Source: Crocinitomicaceae bacterium (GTDB lineage Bacteria; Bacteroidota; Bacteroidia; Flavobacteriales_D; Crocinitomicaceae). From it: a stretch of 64,000 nt of DNA. The notes beneath the pieces were generated by a model that saw nothing but the letters and a program-made list of their open reading frames with translations, was not told where the DNA came from and made no database searches. The stretch spans positions 62,001-126,000 of the forward strand of contig JAURMI010000006.1 in NCBI GenBank assembly GCA_030830785.1. The letters run 5' to 3'. How positions within the stretch are numbered: the stretch's first letter is position 1; every line of letters starts with the position of its first letter. Positions 49,609 through 58,033 of the stretch are shown piece after piece. The position numbers and the translations under genes are program-made.

Positions 49609-50568
49609 TTACAATTCTTTGCCAAGGTGTGTTTTAACGTAATCGCTAACGCCTTCCTCTAATGAATGAAAGCCTTCATTATAGCCAATTTTAAGTAACT
49701 TACTCATGTCTGCTTCAGTGAAGTATTGGTATTTATCTCGTATATCGAGTGGAGTGTCAATGAAAGTAATTTGGGGCGCTAAATCCAAAGCTTCAAAAGT
49801 GAGGCGAGCCAAATCATAGAAGGTGCGTGCTGTGCCAGATCCTAAATTATAGAGCCCACTTTTTGGAAGATTGCGCATTAAAAACTGACAAACTTTGGCC
49901 ACGTCTTTCACGTAAACAAAGTCTCTGAGCTGCTCGCCGTCTTTATAGTTCGGATTATGGGATCTAAAAAGTTGCATGGATCCCTTTTCTTTGATTTGAT
50001 TAAAAGTGTGGAACACTACACTTGCCATGCGCCCTTTGTGGTATTCGTTGGGGCCGTAGACGTTAAAGAATTTTAGCCCATACCATTGAGGCGGCGCGCT
50101 CTTTTGAGCCAAAGCCCAAATATCAAAATCGTTCTTAGATTTTCCGTATAAATTAAGTGGTTGCAAATTACTACTGAGGCTATGTTCGTCTTTGTAGCCA
50201 AATTCACCAAGGCCATAAGTTGCCGCACTACTCGCATAAATCAAGGGGATTTTTGCTTGACTGCAAATTTGCCAAATGGTTTGGCTATAATGCAAATTTA
50301 AATGATCGAGTATTTCTTGGCTTTTCTCAGTTGTGTCTGTGCGTGCGCCCAAATGAAAGACACAGTTAATTGATTGACTGTTTTCGACGAACCAAGGCAA
50401 AAATGCTTCGCGATCAATACAATGTTCAAATTGAAGCTTAGTCCAATTTCGTTTTTTACTTTCAATTGAAAAGTCATCCACTAATATAAGTTTGGTGTGA
50501 CCTGCTTCATTGAGTGCCTTTGCTAAATAACTGGCTATAAAGCCGGCAGCTCCAGTAATGACTGTCAT
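49609..50568 (-). CDS. hldD: ADP-L-glycero-D-manno-heptose 6-epimerase
   Basis: Makes the ADP-heptose used in the inner core of lipopolysaccharide. The 319-residue SDR-type enzyme has nucleotide motif T-G-A-A-G-F-I-A-S, Y-A-S-S-A-A-T-Y-G with the catalytic Ser, Y-G-K-S-K for the Tyr/Lys pair, and G-L-K-F-F-N-V-Y-G-P-N-E. The ATG at 50568 starts the nucleotide-binding strand. It follows the kinase gene with a one-base gap. Other nucleotide-sugar epimerases are a less likely alternative. Confidence 0.9.
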   Translation of the reverse strand: MTVITGAAGFIASYLAKALNEAGHTKLILVDDFSIESKKRNWTKLQFEHCIDREAFLPWFVENSQSINCVFHLGARTDTTEKSQEILDHLNLHYSQTIWQICSQAKIPLIYASSAATYGLGEFGYKDEHSLSSNLQPLNLYGKSKNDFDIWALAQKSAPPQWYGLKFFNVYGPNEYHKGRMASVVFHTFNQIKEKGSMQLFRSHNPNYKDGEQLRDFVYVKDVAKVCQFLMRNLPKSGLYNLGSGTARTFYDLARLTFEALDLAPQITFIDTPLDIRDKYQYFTEADMSKLLKIGYNEGFHSLEEGVSDYVKTHLGKEL

Positions 50569-50569
50569 T

Positions 50570-51190
50570 TTAGAATAATCCGTTGATTTCGGCATCTATG
50601 GCATTGATGATTTTACCTAAATCTTCTTGGTTATCAGGAAAGCGGTTGTTATCTACGTCAATGATGAGCAACTTACCTTTGTCATAGGTAGAAATCCATG
50701 CTTCATAGCGTTCATTAAGTCTTTTTAAGTAATCAAGTCTAATGCTCTCTTCATAATCACGACCACGCTGCTGTATTTGCGAAACTAATGTAGGCACGCT
50801 AGCGCGCAAGTAAATGAGTAAATCAGGAGCAGATACAAAAGAATCCATAAGGTTGAACAACGAAAAATAATTTTCAAAATCACGCGTAGTCATAAGCCCC
50901 ATCGAATGGAGGTTCGGCGCAAAAATGAAAGCATCTTCATAAATTGTTCTATCTTGAATTACCGTTTGTGTTGATTCTTGAATTTCTTGAATTTGAGTAA
51001 ATCGGCTATTGAGATAATAGATTTGCAAGTTGAACGACCAACGCTGCATATCGTGATAGAAATCGTTTAAATAAGGATTTTGGTCCACGTCTTCAAAATG
51101 GGTTTCCCAGTTGTAATGCTTTGAAAGCAAATTGGTTAAAGTAGTTTTTCCCGAGCCAATATTTCCGGCAATTGCGACGTGCATAGACAT
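50570..51190 (-). CDS. Deoxynucleoside kinase
   Basis: Phosphorylates deoxynucleosides for salvage. The 206 residues show the P-loop G-N-I-G-S-G-K-T-T-L, W-S-F-N-L-Q-I-Y-Y-L with a substrate-binding aromatic cluster, and D-R-T-I-Y-E-D-A-F-I-F, the ERS/DRx segment of the dNK/dCK/dGK family. R-G-R-D-Y-E-E-S-I marks the lid. Substrate choice (dAdo, dGuo or dCyd) is not clear. ATG at 51184 is an alternative start. Confidence 0.92.
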   Translation of the reverse strand: MSMHVAIAGNIGSGKTTLTNLLSKHYNWETHFEDVDQNPYLNDFYHDMQRWSFNLQIYYLNSRFTQIQEIQESTQTVIQDRTIYEDAFIFAPNLHSMGLMTTRDFENYFSLFNLMDSFVSAPDLLIYLRASVPTLVSQIQQRGRDYEESIRLDYLKRLNERYEAWISTYDKGKLLIIDVDNNRFPDNQEDLGKIINAIDAEINGLF

Positions 51191-51244
51191 TTATTTTAAA
51201 AGACTAAAGTACGATAAATCAACTGAAATTTCAAATCAAATGCC

Positions 51245-52042
51245 TTACATTTTCAAACTAAAAACATCTATTTTTGAACCATGCTGCAGATATAGATGCT
51301 CTTGTAAAATTTGTATGTCATCAAAAGATGGAGTAGGCAGTACAATTGGAGGATATTTCCACTGGGAATTTAATGGATATAAGGTGTCAGAATCAAGCAG
51401 CCATAATTCATTTTGGAATCCAAAAATTTGCTTTTCTGATGCAATGGAATCTTTCGATATTAAAGTTAAATTTTGATCAAATTTGAATACCCTCCCGTCA
51501 CTTAAAAGGCAAATTAGGTTTTGTCCGTATTCAAAAAAATTAATGATTTGGTTTTCAGCTAAGCCCTCAAAACAATTGTCTACAATTTGAGTTATCTCAA
51601 GGGTATTGATATTAAATAATATAAGGCGCTCTCTATACGCATCAAATAACCAAATAAAATCTGGTCTTGCACTTTTGGCAATTCGCGTTATGTTTGAGAG
51701 ATTGAAATCATAGAAAGCTAGAAAACCGTCCTTGACTTCCAGCGTATTGTCTAAAATGCCTAACAGCTGTTGGTTCTCGGCAAAAATAAATGAACGCAAT
51801 CCATTAATAGGTTGTAAGGAACTAATTTGGCCAAGTGATTTGAATGTTTGCTGAAAATAGGTGGAATTTAAATCCTGTAAAAACCAAACGGAATTGTCTT
51901 TCCATTGATAGAGTTGGCCCCATTCATCGCTCGTCCATGAATGACTGCTGTCTTTTAATGTGAGCACTTTTTCCTTGACCCAAGATTGACTCCAAAACCC
52001 ACTATAAACGAATGAAATCAGAAAAATAATGATGTATTTCAT
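51245..52042 (-). CDS. Unknown exported protein, propeller-like, behind the GH3-family gene
   Basis: A 265-residue protein with a signal peptide (I-I-I-F-L-I-S-F-V-Y-S-G-F-W-S-Q). The mature part is a succession of short beta-strand segments with repeated aromatic and Asp residues (for example G-F-L-A-F-Y-D-F-N and D-F-I-W-L-F-D-A-Y), suggesting a beta-propeller. No known family is evident. Its ATG overlaps the stop of the GH3-family gene (ATGA), so it is translated with it. Confidence 0.75.
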   Translation of the reverse strand: MKYIIIFLISFVYSGFWSQSWVKEKVLTLKDSSHSWTSDEWGQLYQWKDNSVWFLQDLNSTYFQQTFKSLGQISSLQPINGLRSFIFAENQQLLGILDNTLEVKDGFLAFYDFNLSNITRIAKSARPDFIWLFDAYRERLILFNINTLEITQIVDNCFEGLAENQIINFFEYGQNLICLLSDGRVFKFDQNLTLISKDSIASEKQIFGFQNELWLLDSDTLYPLNSQWKYPPIVLPTPSFDDIQILQEHLYLQHGSKIDVFSLKM

Positions 52043-53547
52043 CGGCAAGCCATAATTTCTTTTAATATTTTATCGTCATTGAGTAAGCGCGGTATTTTAT
52101 GTTGTCCGCCAAGTTTGCCTTTTTTCTTCAACCATCTGTGAAAAGTTCCCTGCTCAACTACAGTTAATAACGGAAAAGCAATATTTAAATTGCCCTTACG
52201 CTTTGCTTCATAGTCTGCATTGACAAGTTTTAATTGTTCATCTAAGGTTTTTAAAAATTCATTTAAGTTTTTCGGATTTTTTTCAAATTCAATGAGCCAA
52301 TGATGTGCCCCAATGAATTTGTTGTTATAGAATTGAGGCGCTACCGTATATTCTCTAATTTGTGCATGATGAACCTGGCATGTTTTACTAATGGCAATAT
52401 CTGCATGTTCGATAATAAGTTTTTCTCCAAAGGCATTGATATAATGAGAAGTTCTTCCACTTACAACAAACCTGTACGGATTGGTTTGTGTAAATTTAAT
52501 TGTGTCTCCAATAATATAGCGCCATAAGCCAGCAGAGGTTGTGATAACCATGGCATAATCTGTGTAAAGTTCTACTTTTTCTAATGAGACAACCTCTTTA
52601 GAATTTAGGCCCTCATAGGCATGCATAGGAATGAATTCAAAGAAAACTTCAGAATTTGAAAGTAGCAATAAATCTTTGGCATCTTTTTGGTCTTGGAGCC
52701 CAAAATAACCCTCTGATGCATTGTAATTTTCTACGTAATGCATTTGAGGATTTCCAATTATTGTTTCAAATGCCTTTTTATATGGATCCAATGACATGCC
52801 ACCATGTATGTATAATTCTAGATTTGGCCAAACTTCTGCAATGCGCTGCTTTTTACTTTTTTGTATTACTTTCTCTAAAAGTAAAAGCGTCCAACTTGGC
52901 ATACCCGCTATAATACATATGTTTTGATCTAGAATTGACTCGGCCATACGATCGAGCTTTTCTTCCCAATTTTCAAGCAGGGCAATTTCTTTTTTTGGCG
53001 TACGTCGCAATTCTGTCCATATGGGCAAATTATTGATGATTATCGCCGATAGATCACCTATAAAAACACCATGGCTATGCTGTTCAATTTTTCCACTACC
53101 ACCTACAATTAAGTGTTTTGCATTGTAGAGTTTTCTATCCGCATAGTTGTGATAGTATTGGGCCAGTAAATCTTTGCCACCGGCATAGTGATTTTCCAAA
53201 AGAGAACTCTCTGTAACAGGAAGAATCTTAATGCGATCAGCGGTAGTGCCAGAGGATTTTGCAAACCATTTTGTTGCGCCAGGCCAAAGTAGGTCTGTTT
53301 CACCTTCAATAGCCCTGTCTATGTAAGGTTTTAAAGTCCCATAATCATTTAACGGTACTTGCTTTTTGAACTCCTTATAATTGCTTATATTGCCCAATGC
53401 ATGTTTTTTTCCAAAAACAGTTTGTGCTCCTTCTAACAACAGGAAGGAAAGGGTGCGTTCTTGATTTTCTAAGGCGTTCTCGCGATAGTCATTAATGCGA
53501 TCCATACGCCGACCAATCCACCATGAAAATAAGGTGTTAAACGGCAT
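52039..53547 (-). CDS. GH3 auxin-responsive-promoter family protein (ANL-like adenylating fold)
   Basis: A 502-residue protein that matches plant GH3 acyl-amido synthetases and their bacterial relatives: F-A-K-S-S-G-T-T-A-D-R-I-K for the nucleotide loop, A-S-E-G-Y-F-G-L-Q and W-R-Y-I-I-G-D-T-I-K-F in the adenylation core, then V-S-G-R-T-S-H-Y. Plant members attach amino acids to jasmonate or auxin; bacterial substrates are unknown. It is preceded by a 32-residue membrane peptide gene (18-base gap) and followed by an exported protein gene. Acyl-CoA or fatty-acid conjugation is possible. Confidence 0.88.
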   Translation of the reverse strand: MPFNTLFSWWIGRRMDRINDYRENALENQERTLSFLLLEGAQTVFGKKHALGNISNYKEFKKQVPLNDYGTLKPYIDRAIEGETDLLWPGATKWFAKSSGTTADRIKILPVTESSLLENHYAGGKDLLAQYYHNYADRKLYNAKHLIVGGSGKIEQHSHGVFIGDLSAIIINNLPIWTELRRTPKKEIALLENWEEKLDRMAESILDQNICIIAGMPSWTLLLLEKVIQKSKKQRIAEVWPNLELYIHGGMSLDPYKKAFETIIGNPQMHYVENYNASEGYFGLQDQKDAKDLLLLSNSEVFFEFIPMHAYEGLNSKEVVSLEKVELYTDYAMVITTSAGLWRYIIGDTIKFTQTNPYRFVVSGRTSHYINAFGEKLIIEHADIAISKTCQVHHAQIREYTVAPQFYNNKFIGAHHWLIEFEKNPKNLNEFLKTLDEQLKLVNADYEAKRKGNLNIAFPLLTVVEQGTFHRWLKKKGKLGGQHKIPRLLNDDKILKEIMACR

Positions 53548-53565
53548 ATTAGTTTAGCTTTGAAA

Positions 53566-53664
53566 TTAACCCCAAATAAGAATTGAAACGATAATACTCA
53601 AAAGAGCAATTGTAATTATCGTACCAACGGCAGCTGTAGATCCTTCAAAAAAATTGTCTGACAT
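53566..53664 (-). CDS. Putative 32-residue single-helix membrane protein
   Basis: A small frame starting M-S-D-N-F-F-E-G-S with one helix of about 20 hydrophobic residues (T-I-I-T-I-A-L-L-S-I-I-V-S-I-L-I) and ending W-G. It has its own TATTTTTG box 17 bases before the ATG, and the GH3-family gene starts 18 bases after the stop. These support a real gene, but the size leaves doubt. Confidence 0.5.
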   Translation of the reverse strand: MSDNFFEGSTAAVGTIITIALLSIIVSILIWG

Positions 53665-53681
53665 AATGTGATTTTGAGCTC

Positions 53682-53689
53682 CAAAAATA
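53682..53689 (-). promoter_or_regulatory. -7 box before the small membrane peptide gene
   Basis: TATTTTTG on the minus strand, inside the gap after the BI-1 gene. A TTG lies 24 bases upstream. It may drive the peptide gene, the GH3-family gene and the exported protein. Confidence 0.4.
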
Positions 53690-53698
53690 ACAATTCTT

Positions 53699-54415
53699 TT
53701 AATTCCTATTGCCCAATAGGCGCAATAAAGACAAGAATAAATTAACAAAAGTTAAATACAACTGAAATCCTGCAAATAATGCCAATTTTTGACGCAGTGT
53801 TCCATCCATTTGGGCTTGATGCGCCATGTTTTTGATCATTTGCATTTCATAAGCAACAAGACCCGTAAAAATGAAAACTGCAACAAGTGAAATAACATAA
53901 TCAAAGCCTTCACTCCCTACAAACATATTGATTAAACTGGCAATAATTACACCAAAAAGCAGCATGTAAAGTAAGCTTCCAAATTTGGTGAGGTCTGTTT
54001 TGGTTGTATATCCGAGTAGGGCCATAAATCCAAATGATCCAGCTGTCAGTAAAAATGTTGTACCTAGCGTGCCTATTTCGTAACCAATGAAAAGCACTGA
54101 AAGACTGAGCCCCATGAGTGCAGAATAAACAATAAATAGTATCAATAATGTTTGATAAGAGAAGCGATTGAGGCCACCAGCCATAACAAATGACAGGATT
54201 AACGGTGCAAAAAGAATGATATAAAAGGTCCAATTAAAATCGCCACTAGCACCGATAAATAGATCATTGAATAAAACCTTGTCGGTTCCAACCATATAGG
54301 CAAGTACACCTGAGATGGTTAATGCCGTAAACATATAAGTGTAAACGCTTTTAATGAAGTCACGGGCGTAATCTTGGCTCAGTGCTTCGTTATTTGAGTA
54401 ATTGATATTTTCCAT
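53699..54415 (-). CDS. Bax inhibitor-1/YccA family membrane protein
   Basis: A 238-residue membrane protein with about seven helices, recognised by its spacing and by A-Y-E-M-Q-M-I-K-N-M near the end and the A-L-F-A-G-F-Q-L-Y-L-T-F-V-N-L-F-L-S-L-L tail. BI-1/TMBIM proteins leak calcium or interact with membrane proteases in some bacteria; here the role is unknown. FolE ends two bases before its start. Confidence 0.9.
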   Translation of the reverse strand: MENINYSNNEALSQDYARDFIKSVYTYMFTALTISGVLAYMVGTDKVLFNDLFIGASGDFNWTFYIILFAPLILSFVMAGGLNRFSYQTLLILFIVYSALMGLSLSVLFIGYEIGTLGTTFLLTAGSFGFMALLGYTTKTDLTKFGSLLYMLLFGVIIASLINMFVGSEGFDYVISLVAVFIFTGLVAYEMQMIKNMAHQAQMDGTLRQKLALFAGFQLYLTFVNLFLSLLRLLGNRN

Positions 54416-54417
54416 TA

Positions 54418-54987
54418 TTAATGAATTTTGTTTTGAACTAAATTAATGAATTCTTTTCTTGTTGCATCGTTGGTCATAAATATTCCCGTAAATGCACTAG
54501 TAGTGGTTACTGAATGTTGTTTCTGAACACCACGCATTTGCATGCACATGTGCGCACATTCCATTACTACTGCTACGCCTTTAGGAGATAAAGTTTTTTG
54601 AATTGCATCTCGTATTTCCAAGGTGAGCCTTTCTTGTACTTGTAGTCTCCTTGCAAAGGCATCCACTACTCTTGGTATTTTACTTAATCCTACGATTTTT
54701 CCATCCGGAATATATGCCACATGCGCCTTGCCAAAAAATGGGAGCATATGATGTTCGCACATTGAAAAAACTTCGATTTCCTTTACTATCACCATTTCGG
54801 AGTAATCTTCATGAAAGAGTGCACTTTCAAGAATTTCATCTGGATTTTGATCATAACCATTGGTAAGAAATTGCATGGCTTTTGCTACGCGTTCTGGCGT
54901 TTTTATAAGTCCTTCCCTGTTTGGGTCTTCTCCAAGTTCCCCCAATACTTTTTTGTATAAATGTTCAAGATTTTTATTTTCCAACAT
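54418..54987 (-). CDS. folE: GTP cyclohydrolase I
   Basis: Converts GTP to dihydroneopterin triphosphate for folate and pterins. The 189 residues have [16 protein letters not shown] (zinc Cys and His), [21 protein letters not shown] and M-R-G-V-Q-K. It lies next to a pterin synthase-like gene (31 bases away), which uses its product. Confidence 0.96.
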   Translation of the reverse strand: MLENKNLEHLYKKVLGELGEDPNREGLIKTPERVAKAMQFLTNGYDQNPDEILESALFHEDYSEMVIVKEIEVFSMCEHHMLPFFGKAHVAYIPDGKIVGLSKIPRVVDAFARRLQVQERLTLEIRDAIQKTLSPKGVAVVMECAHMCMQMRGVQKQHSVTTTSAFTGIFMTNDATRKEFINLVQNKIH

Positions 54988-55017
54988 ATTTAATTTAAGT
55001 TGGTGTCGCCACCATTT

Positions 55018-55449
55018 TTAGAATGGATCTTTTCCACCATAATATTCAACAAAGTTATTCTCTGTTTCAACAAGTTTAATTTTTGCCAATTCTCCTCCAT
55101 TCTCTTTGACATGAGGAGTTAAAATATCCCAAATTTCTTTGGCAAGAATTTCCGTTGAAGCCATCTTTCCCGAGAGAAAAGAAACGTCCAGATTTAAATT
55201 TTTATGGTCTAAGACTTCAATGACATGCATTTTAATTAAATGACTCAAAAGTTTTAGATTGATTACAAAACCAGTGTCTTTATTAGGGGTTCCCTTAACT
55301 GTAACCCATAATTCAAAGTTGTGGCCATGCCAATTGTGATTGGCACATTTGCCAAAAACCTCCCAATTTTTCTCTTCAGACCAATCTGATCGCCAAAGTT
55401 TATGGGCGGCATTGAAGGATTCGCGACGCGTAATATAGGTGGTGCTCAT
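55018..55449 (-). CDS. 6-Pyruvoyltetrahydropterin synthase/QueD family protein
   Basis: A 143-residue zinc enzyme that uses dihydroneopterin triphosphate, either for queuosine (QueD) or tetrahydropterin. The zinc and catalytic residues are in A-A-H-K-L, C-A-N-H-N-W-H-G-H-N and the later L-D-H-K-N-L-N. The F-V-E-Y-Y end is typical. QueD is the more likely assignment in a bacterium; queC or queE are not in the window to prove it. Confidence 0.88.
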   Translation of the reverse strand: MSTTYITRRESFNAAHKLWRSDWSEEKNWEVFGKCANHNWHGHNFELWVTVKGTPNKDTGFVINLKLLSHLIKMHVIEVLDHKNLNLDVSFLSGKMASTEILAKEIWDILTPHVKENGGELAKIKLVETENNFVEYYGGKDPF

Positions 55450-55467
55450 TTGCGTAAAACTATTCGG

Positions 55468-56772
55468 CTATGCAAAGTTAGTAAGAATGTTGCATTTCAT
55501 GAGGCCATCTCTATCAATTTCTGTAAGTTGAATACTACACAATTGATTGACCAAATGGCTGGAAAACGGTGTTTTGACTTTGACATAATTTTCTGTAAAA
55601 CCATGCAGCCATCCATCGTTGTTGTCTTGTTCAAAAAGAACGGTTTTGGTCATGCCAATTTGAGAATTGTAAAAGTTACTTTTTTTCTTGTCCGATAGTA
55701 GATGTAGAATTTTACTTCGTTCTCGGCGCACTTCCATAGGTACTTTTGCCCCGAGTTTTGGCGCCCCAGTATTGGCTCTTTCAGAATAAGTAAATACATG
55801 TAAATAAGAGATATCCAATGATTTTAGAAAATCTACTGTTGCCAAGAAATCTTCATTTGTTTCTCCAGGAAAACCAACAATAACATCAACTCCGATACAC
55901 GTATTGGGATTAAACTTTTTTATCTGTGCAATTCTGTCTGCAAAAAGTGCTGTTTTGTATTTTCTGCGCATTTTTTCCAAAATGACATCTGATCCGCTTT
56001 GCAGCGGTATATGAAAATGGGGTACAAATCGCTTGGCCTCGTTTAAACAAAACTCTATTATTTCATTGGATAATAAATTTGGTTCAATCGATGAAATTCT
56101 GTATCGCTCTATTCCATCCACTTTGTCAAGTGCTTGTATTAGACCAAAGAAATTTTCATCTCCACCTTGACCGAAATCACCAATGTTAACTCCAGTAAGG
56201 ACAACTTCTTTTACCTCTGTTTTAGCAATGCGCTCTGCTTCAAATACGGTTTTGTCAATACCTGCATTACGACTTTTTCCTCTAGCTAGTGGTATGGTGC
56301 AAAAGGTGCAAAAGTAGTCGCATCCATCTTGAATTTTTAAAAATGATCGCGTTCTGTCGCCCAATGAAAAAGAAGGTATAAATTCGTGGGTGTGCTTGAT
56401 ATTTTGATGCACAATCTTTACTTGGCTTTGCTTTTTTAAGTGGGCAAGAACATTAAATTTTTCATTTGCCCCCAAGACCAAATCTACACCCGGAATTTTG
56501 CTTATTTCATCGGGTTTGAGTTGAGCATAACAACCCAAAATAACCACCATGGATTCGGGTGAAATTATTTTTGCTCTCTTGACAAGTTGTTTGCATTTTT
56601 TATCGGCATTTTCTGTAACCGAACAAGTATTAATGACGAAAATATCCGGATTCTCATCAAATTCAACCTTTGCAAATCCCCCTTCTTCAAAGAGTCTAGC
56701 TATAGTTGAAGTCTCTGAAAAATTTAATTTACAACCTAGGGTATAAAATGCAACGCGTTCGAATTGATTCAT
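55468..56772 (-). CDS. mtaB: tRNA t6A37 methylthiotransferase
   Basis: A radical-SAM enzyme adding a methylthio group to t6A37, 434 residues. The UPF0004 domain starts T-L-G-C-K-L-N-F-S-E-T and has N-T-C-S-V-T; the radical-SAM cluster is D-Y-F-C-T-F-C-T-I-P; the end is a TRAM domain. MtaB is distinguished from MiaB and RimO by L-G-C-K-L-N rather than T-x-G-C-Q/M. It starts 5 bases after a TAATTTTG box and has no other Met nearby, so it is probably leaderless. Divergent from lhgO. Confidence 0.93.
   Translation of the reverse strand: MNQFERVAFYTLGCKLNFSETSTIARLFEEGGFAKVEFDENPDIFVINTCSVTENADKKCKQLVKRAKIISPESMVVILGCYAQLKPDEISKIPGVDLVLGANEKFNVLAHLKKQSQVKIVHQNIKHTHEFIPSFSLGDRTRSFLKIQDGCDYFCTFCTIPLARGKSRNAGIDKTVFEAERIAKTEVKEVVLTGVNIGDFGQGGDENFFGLIQALDKVDGIERYRISSIEPNLLSNEIIEFCLNEAKRFVPHFHIPLQSGSDVILEKMRRKYKTALFADRIAQIKKFNPNTCIGVDVIVGFPGETNEDFLATVDFLKSLDISYLHVFTYSERANTGAPKLGAKVPMEVRRERSKILHLLSDKKKSNFYNSQIGMTKTVLFEQDNNDGWLHGFTENYVKVKTPFSSHLVNQLCSIQLTEIDRDGLMKCNILTNFA
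55473..55480 (-). promoter_or_regulatory. -7 box of the queD-like gene
   Basis: TAACTTTG on the minus strand, 23 bases before the ATG at 55449. It lies within the last codons of mtaB. No TTG partner seen. Confidence 0.45.
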
Positions 56773-56774
56773 CG

Positions 56775-56802
56775 TTGCAAAATTACAAAAACCTTAACTT
56801 TG
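56775..56802 (+). promoter_or_regulatory. Promoter of lhgO
   Basis: TTG (56775-56777), 17-base spacer, TAacTTTG (56795-56802), 15 bases before the lhgO ATG. It overlaps the mtaB promoter on the other strand, so the two may compete for polymerase. Confidence 0.6.
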
Positions 56803-56808
56803 CATCAA
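56778..56808 (-). promoter_or_regulatory. Promoter of mtaB
   Basis: On the minus strand TTG (56806-56808), 20-base spacer, TAATTTTG (56778-56785), then 5 bases to the mtaB ATG. Interlocked with the lhgO promoter. Confidence 0.6.
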
Positions 56809-56817
56809 ACTTAAAAT

Positions 56818-58026
56818 ATGAAGTACGATATTGCGGTCATAGGCGGAGGAATTATAGGTGCGGCTACTTTTTACAAGTTGCAAAAAAAATTCCCAAATTT
56901 AAGTATTGCTCTATTTGAAAAAGAACAATTGTTAGCTGATCACCAGACGGGAAATAATTCAGGTGTACTTCATTCCGGCCTATATTATAAGCCAGGATCG
57001 CTTAAGGCGAGAAATTGTATCGATGGTAGAAAAGAATTGGTTGCTTTTGCTAAGGAATACCACATTGCACACGATGTTTGTGGTAAAGTAGTGGTAGCAA
57101 CCGATCAAAGTGAGCTACCCCACATGGATAAAATCTTCAATACAGGAATTGAAAACGGAATTGAAGGCATTGAAAAAATAACTGCCCAGCAAGTCAATGA
57201 AATTGAACCCCATGTTCAAAGTATCGGAGGTATTTGGGTTCCTGTTACGGGTATCATTGATTTTAGAGCTGCCACCCAAAAAATGGTCGATTTAGCTTTG
57301 GCGGCCAACCATAATAGTGCTTTATATACTGGTTGTGAGGTGCTTGGAATAGAAAAGGGCGAGGCGTTTAGTGTCGTTCGTACCAATAAAGGAAATTATC
57401 AAGCCAGTTATTTGGTTTTTTGTGCCGGTCTTCAAGCAGATCGATTGGCGCGCAAAGATGGCGTTAAATTAAAAGAGAAGGTAGTAGGTTTTAGGGGAGA
57501 CTACTATGAACTTACTCCAGAGGCACGACACAAGGTAAAGAATTTAATTTATCCGGTCCCAAACCCAGATTTCCCATTTTTAGGCGTGCATTTCACCCGC
57601 ATGACTGACGGTGAAATTGAATGCGGTCCAAATGCAGTATTCACATTCAAACGAGAAGGTTACGGAAAAACAGACTTCTCTATACGCGATACCTATGATG
57701 CACTTTCTTACAAAGGCACATGGAAATTATTTTTTAACAATATGTCTTTTGGTATTAATGAATACAGGAGGGCATTTTCGAAAAAGCTTTTTTTAAAAAC
57801 CCTCCAACGCATGATTCCTTCGCTCACCATGGAGGACATACATCCTGGCCGATCAGGAGTTCGCGCCTTACTTTTAGCCGAAGATGGAGACACAAGAGAT
57901 GATTTTAGAATTGAATATCATGGCAATTCTATTCACGTTTTAAATGCCCCATCTCCGGCAGCAACAGCTTCATTGGCTATTGGCGAATACATCGCTATTG
58001 AGGCCAAAAAACATTTTAATCTCTAA
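56818..58026 (+). CDS. lhgO: L-2-hydroxyglutarate oxidase
   Basis: FAD-dependent oxidase of 402 residues that returns L-2-hydroxyglutarate to 2-oxoglutarate. FAD motif I-G-G-G-I-I-G-A-A at residue 7, then H-Q-T-G-N-N-S-G-V-L-H-S-G-L-Y-Y-K-P-G-S, nearly the family's signature, and G-F-R-G-D-Y-Y-E-L and R-S-G-V-R-A in the C-terminal half. It is likely membrane-associated, passing electrons to quinone. Other DadA-type oxidases are a minor alternative. Confidence 0.93.
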   Translation: MKYDIAVIGGGIIGAATFYKLQKKFPNLSIALFEKEQLLADHQTGNNSGVLHSGLYYKPGSLKARNCIDGRKELVAFAKEYHIAHDVCGKVVVATDQSELPHMDKIFNTGIENGIEGIEKITAQQVNEIEPHVQSIGGIWVPVTGIIDFRAATQKMVDLALAANHNSALYTGCEVLGIEKGEAFSVVRTNKGNYQASYLVFCAGLQADRLARKDGVKLKEKVVGFRGDYYELTPEARHKVKNLIYPVPNPDFPFLGVHFTRMTDGEIECGPNAVFTFKREGYGKTDFSIRDTYDALSYKGTWKLFFNNMSFGINEYRRAFSKKLFLKTLQRMIPSLTMEDIHPGRSGVRALLLAEDGDTRDDFRIEYHGNSIHVLNAPSPAATASLAIGEYIAIEAKKHFNL

Positions 58027-58033
58027 AAAAAAA

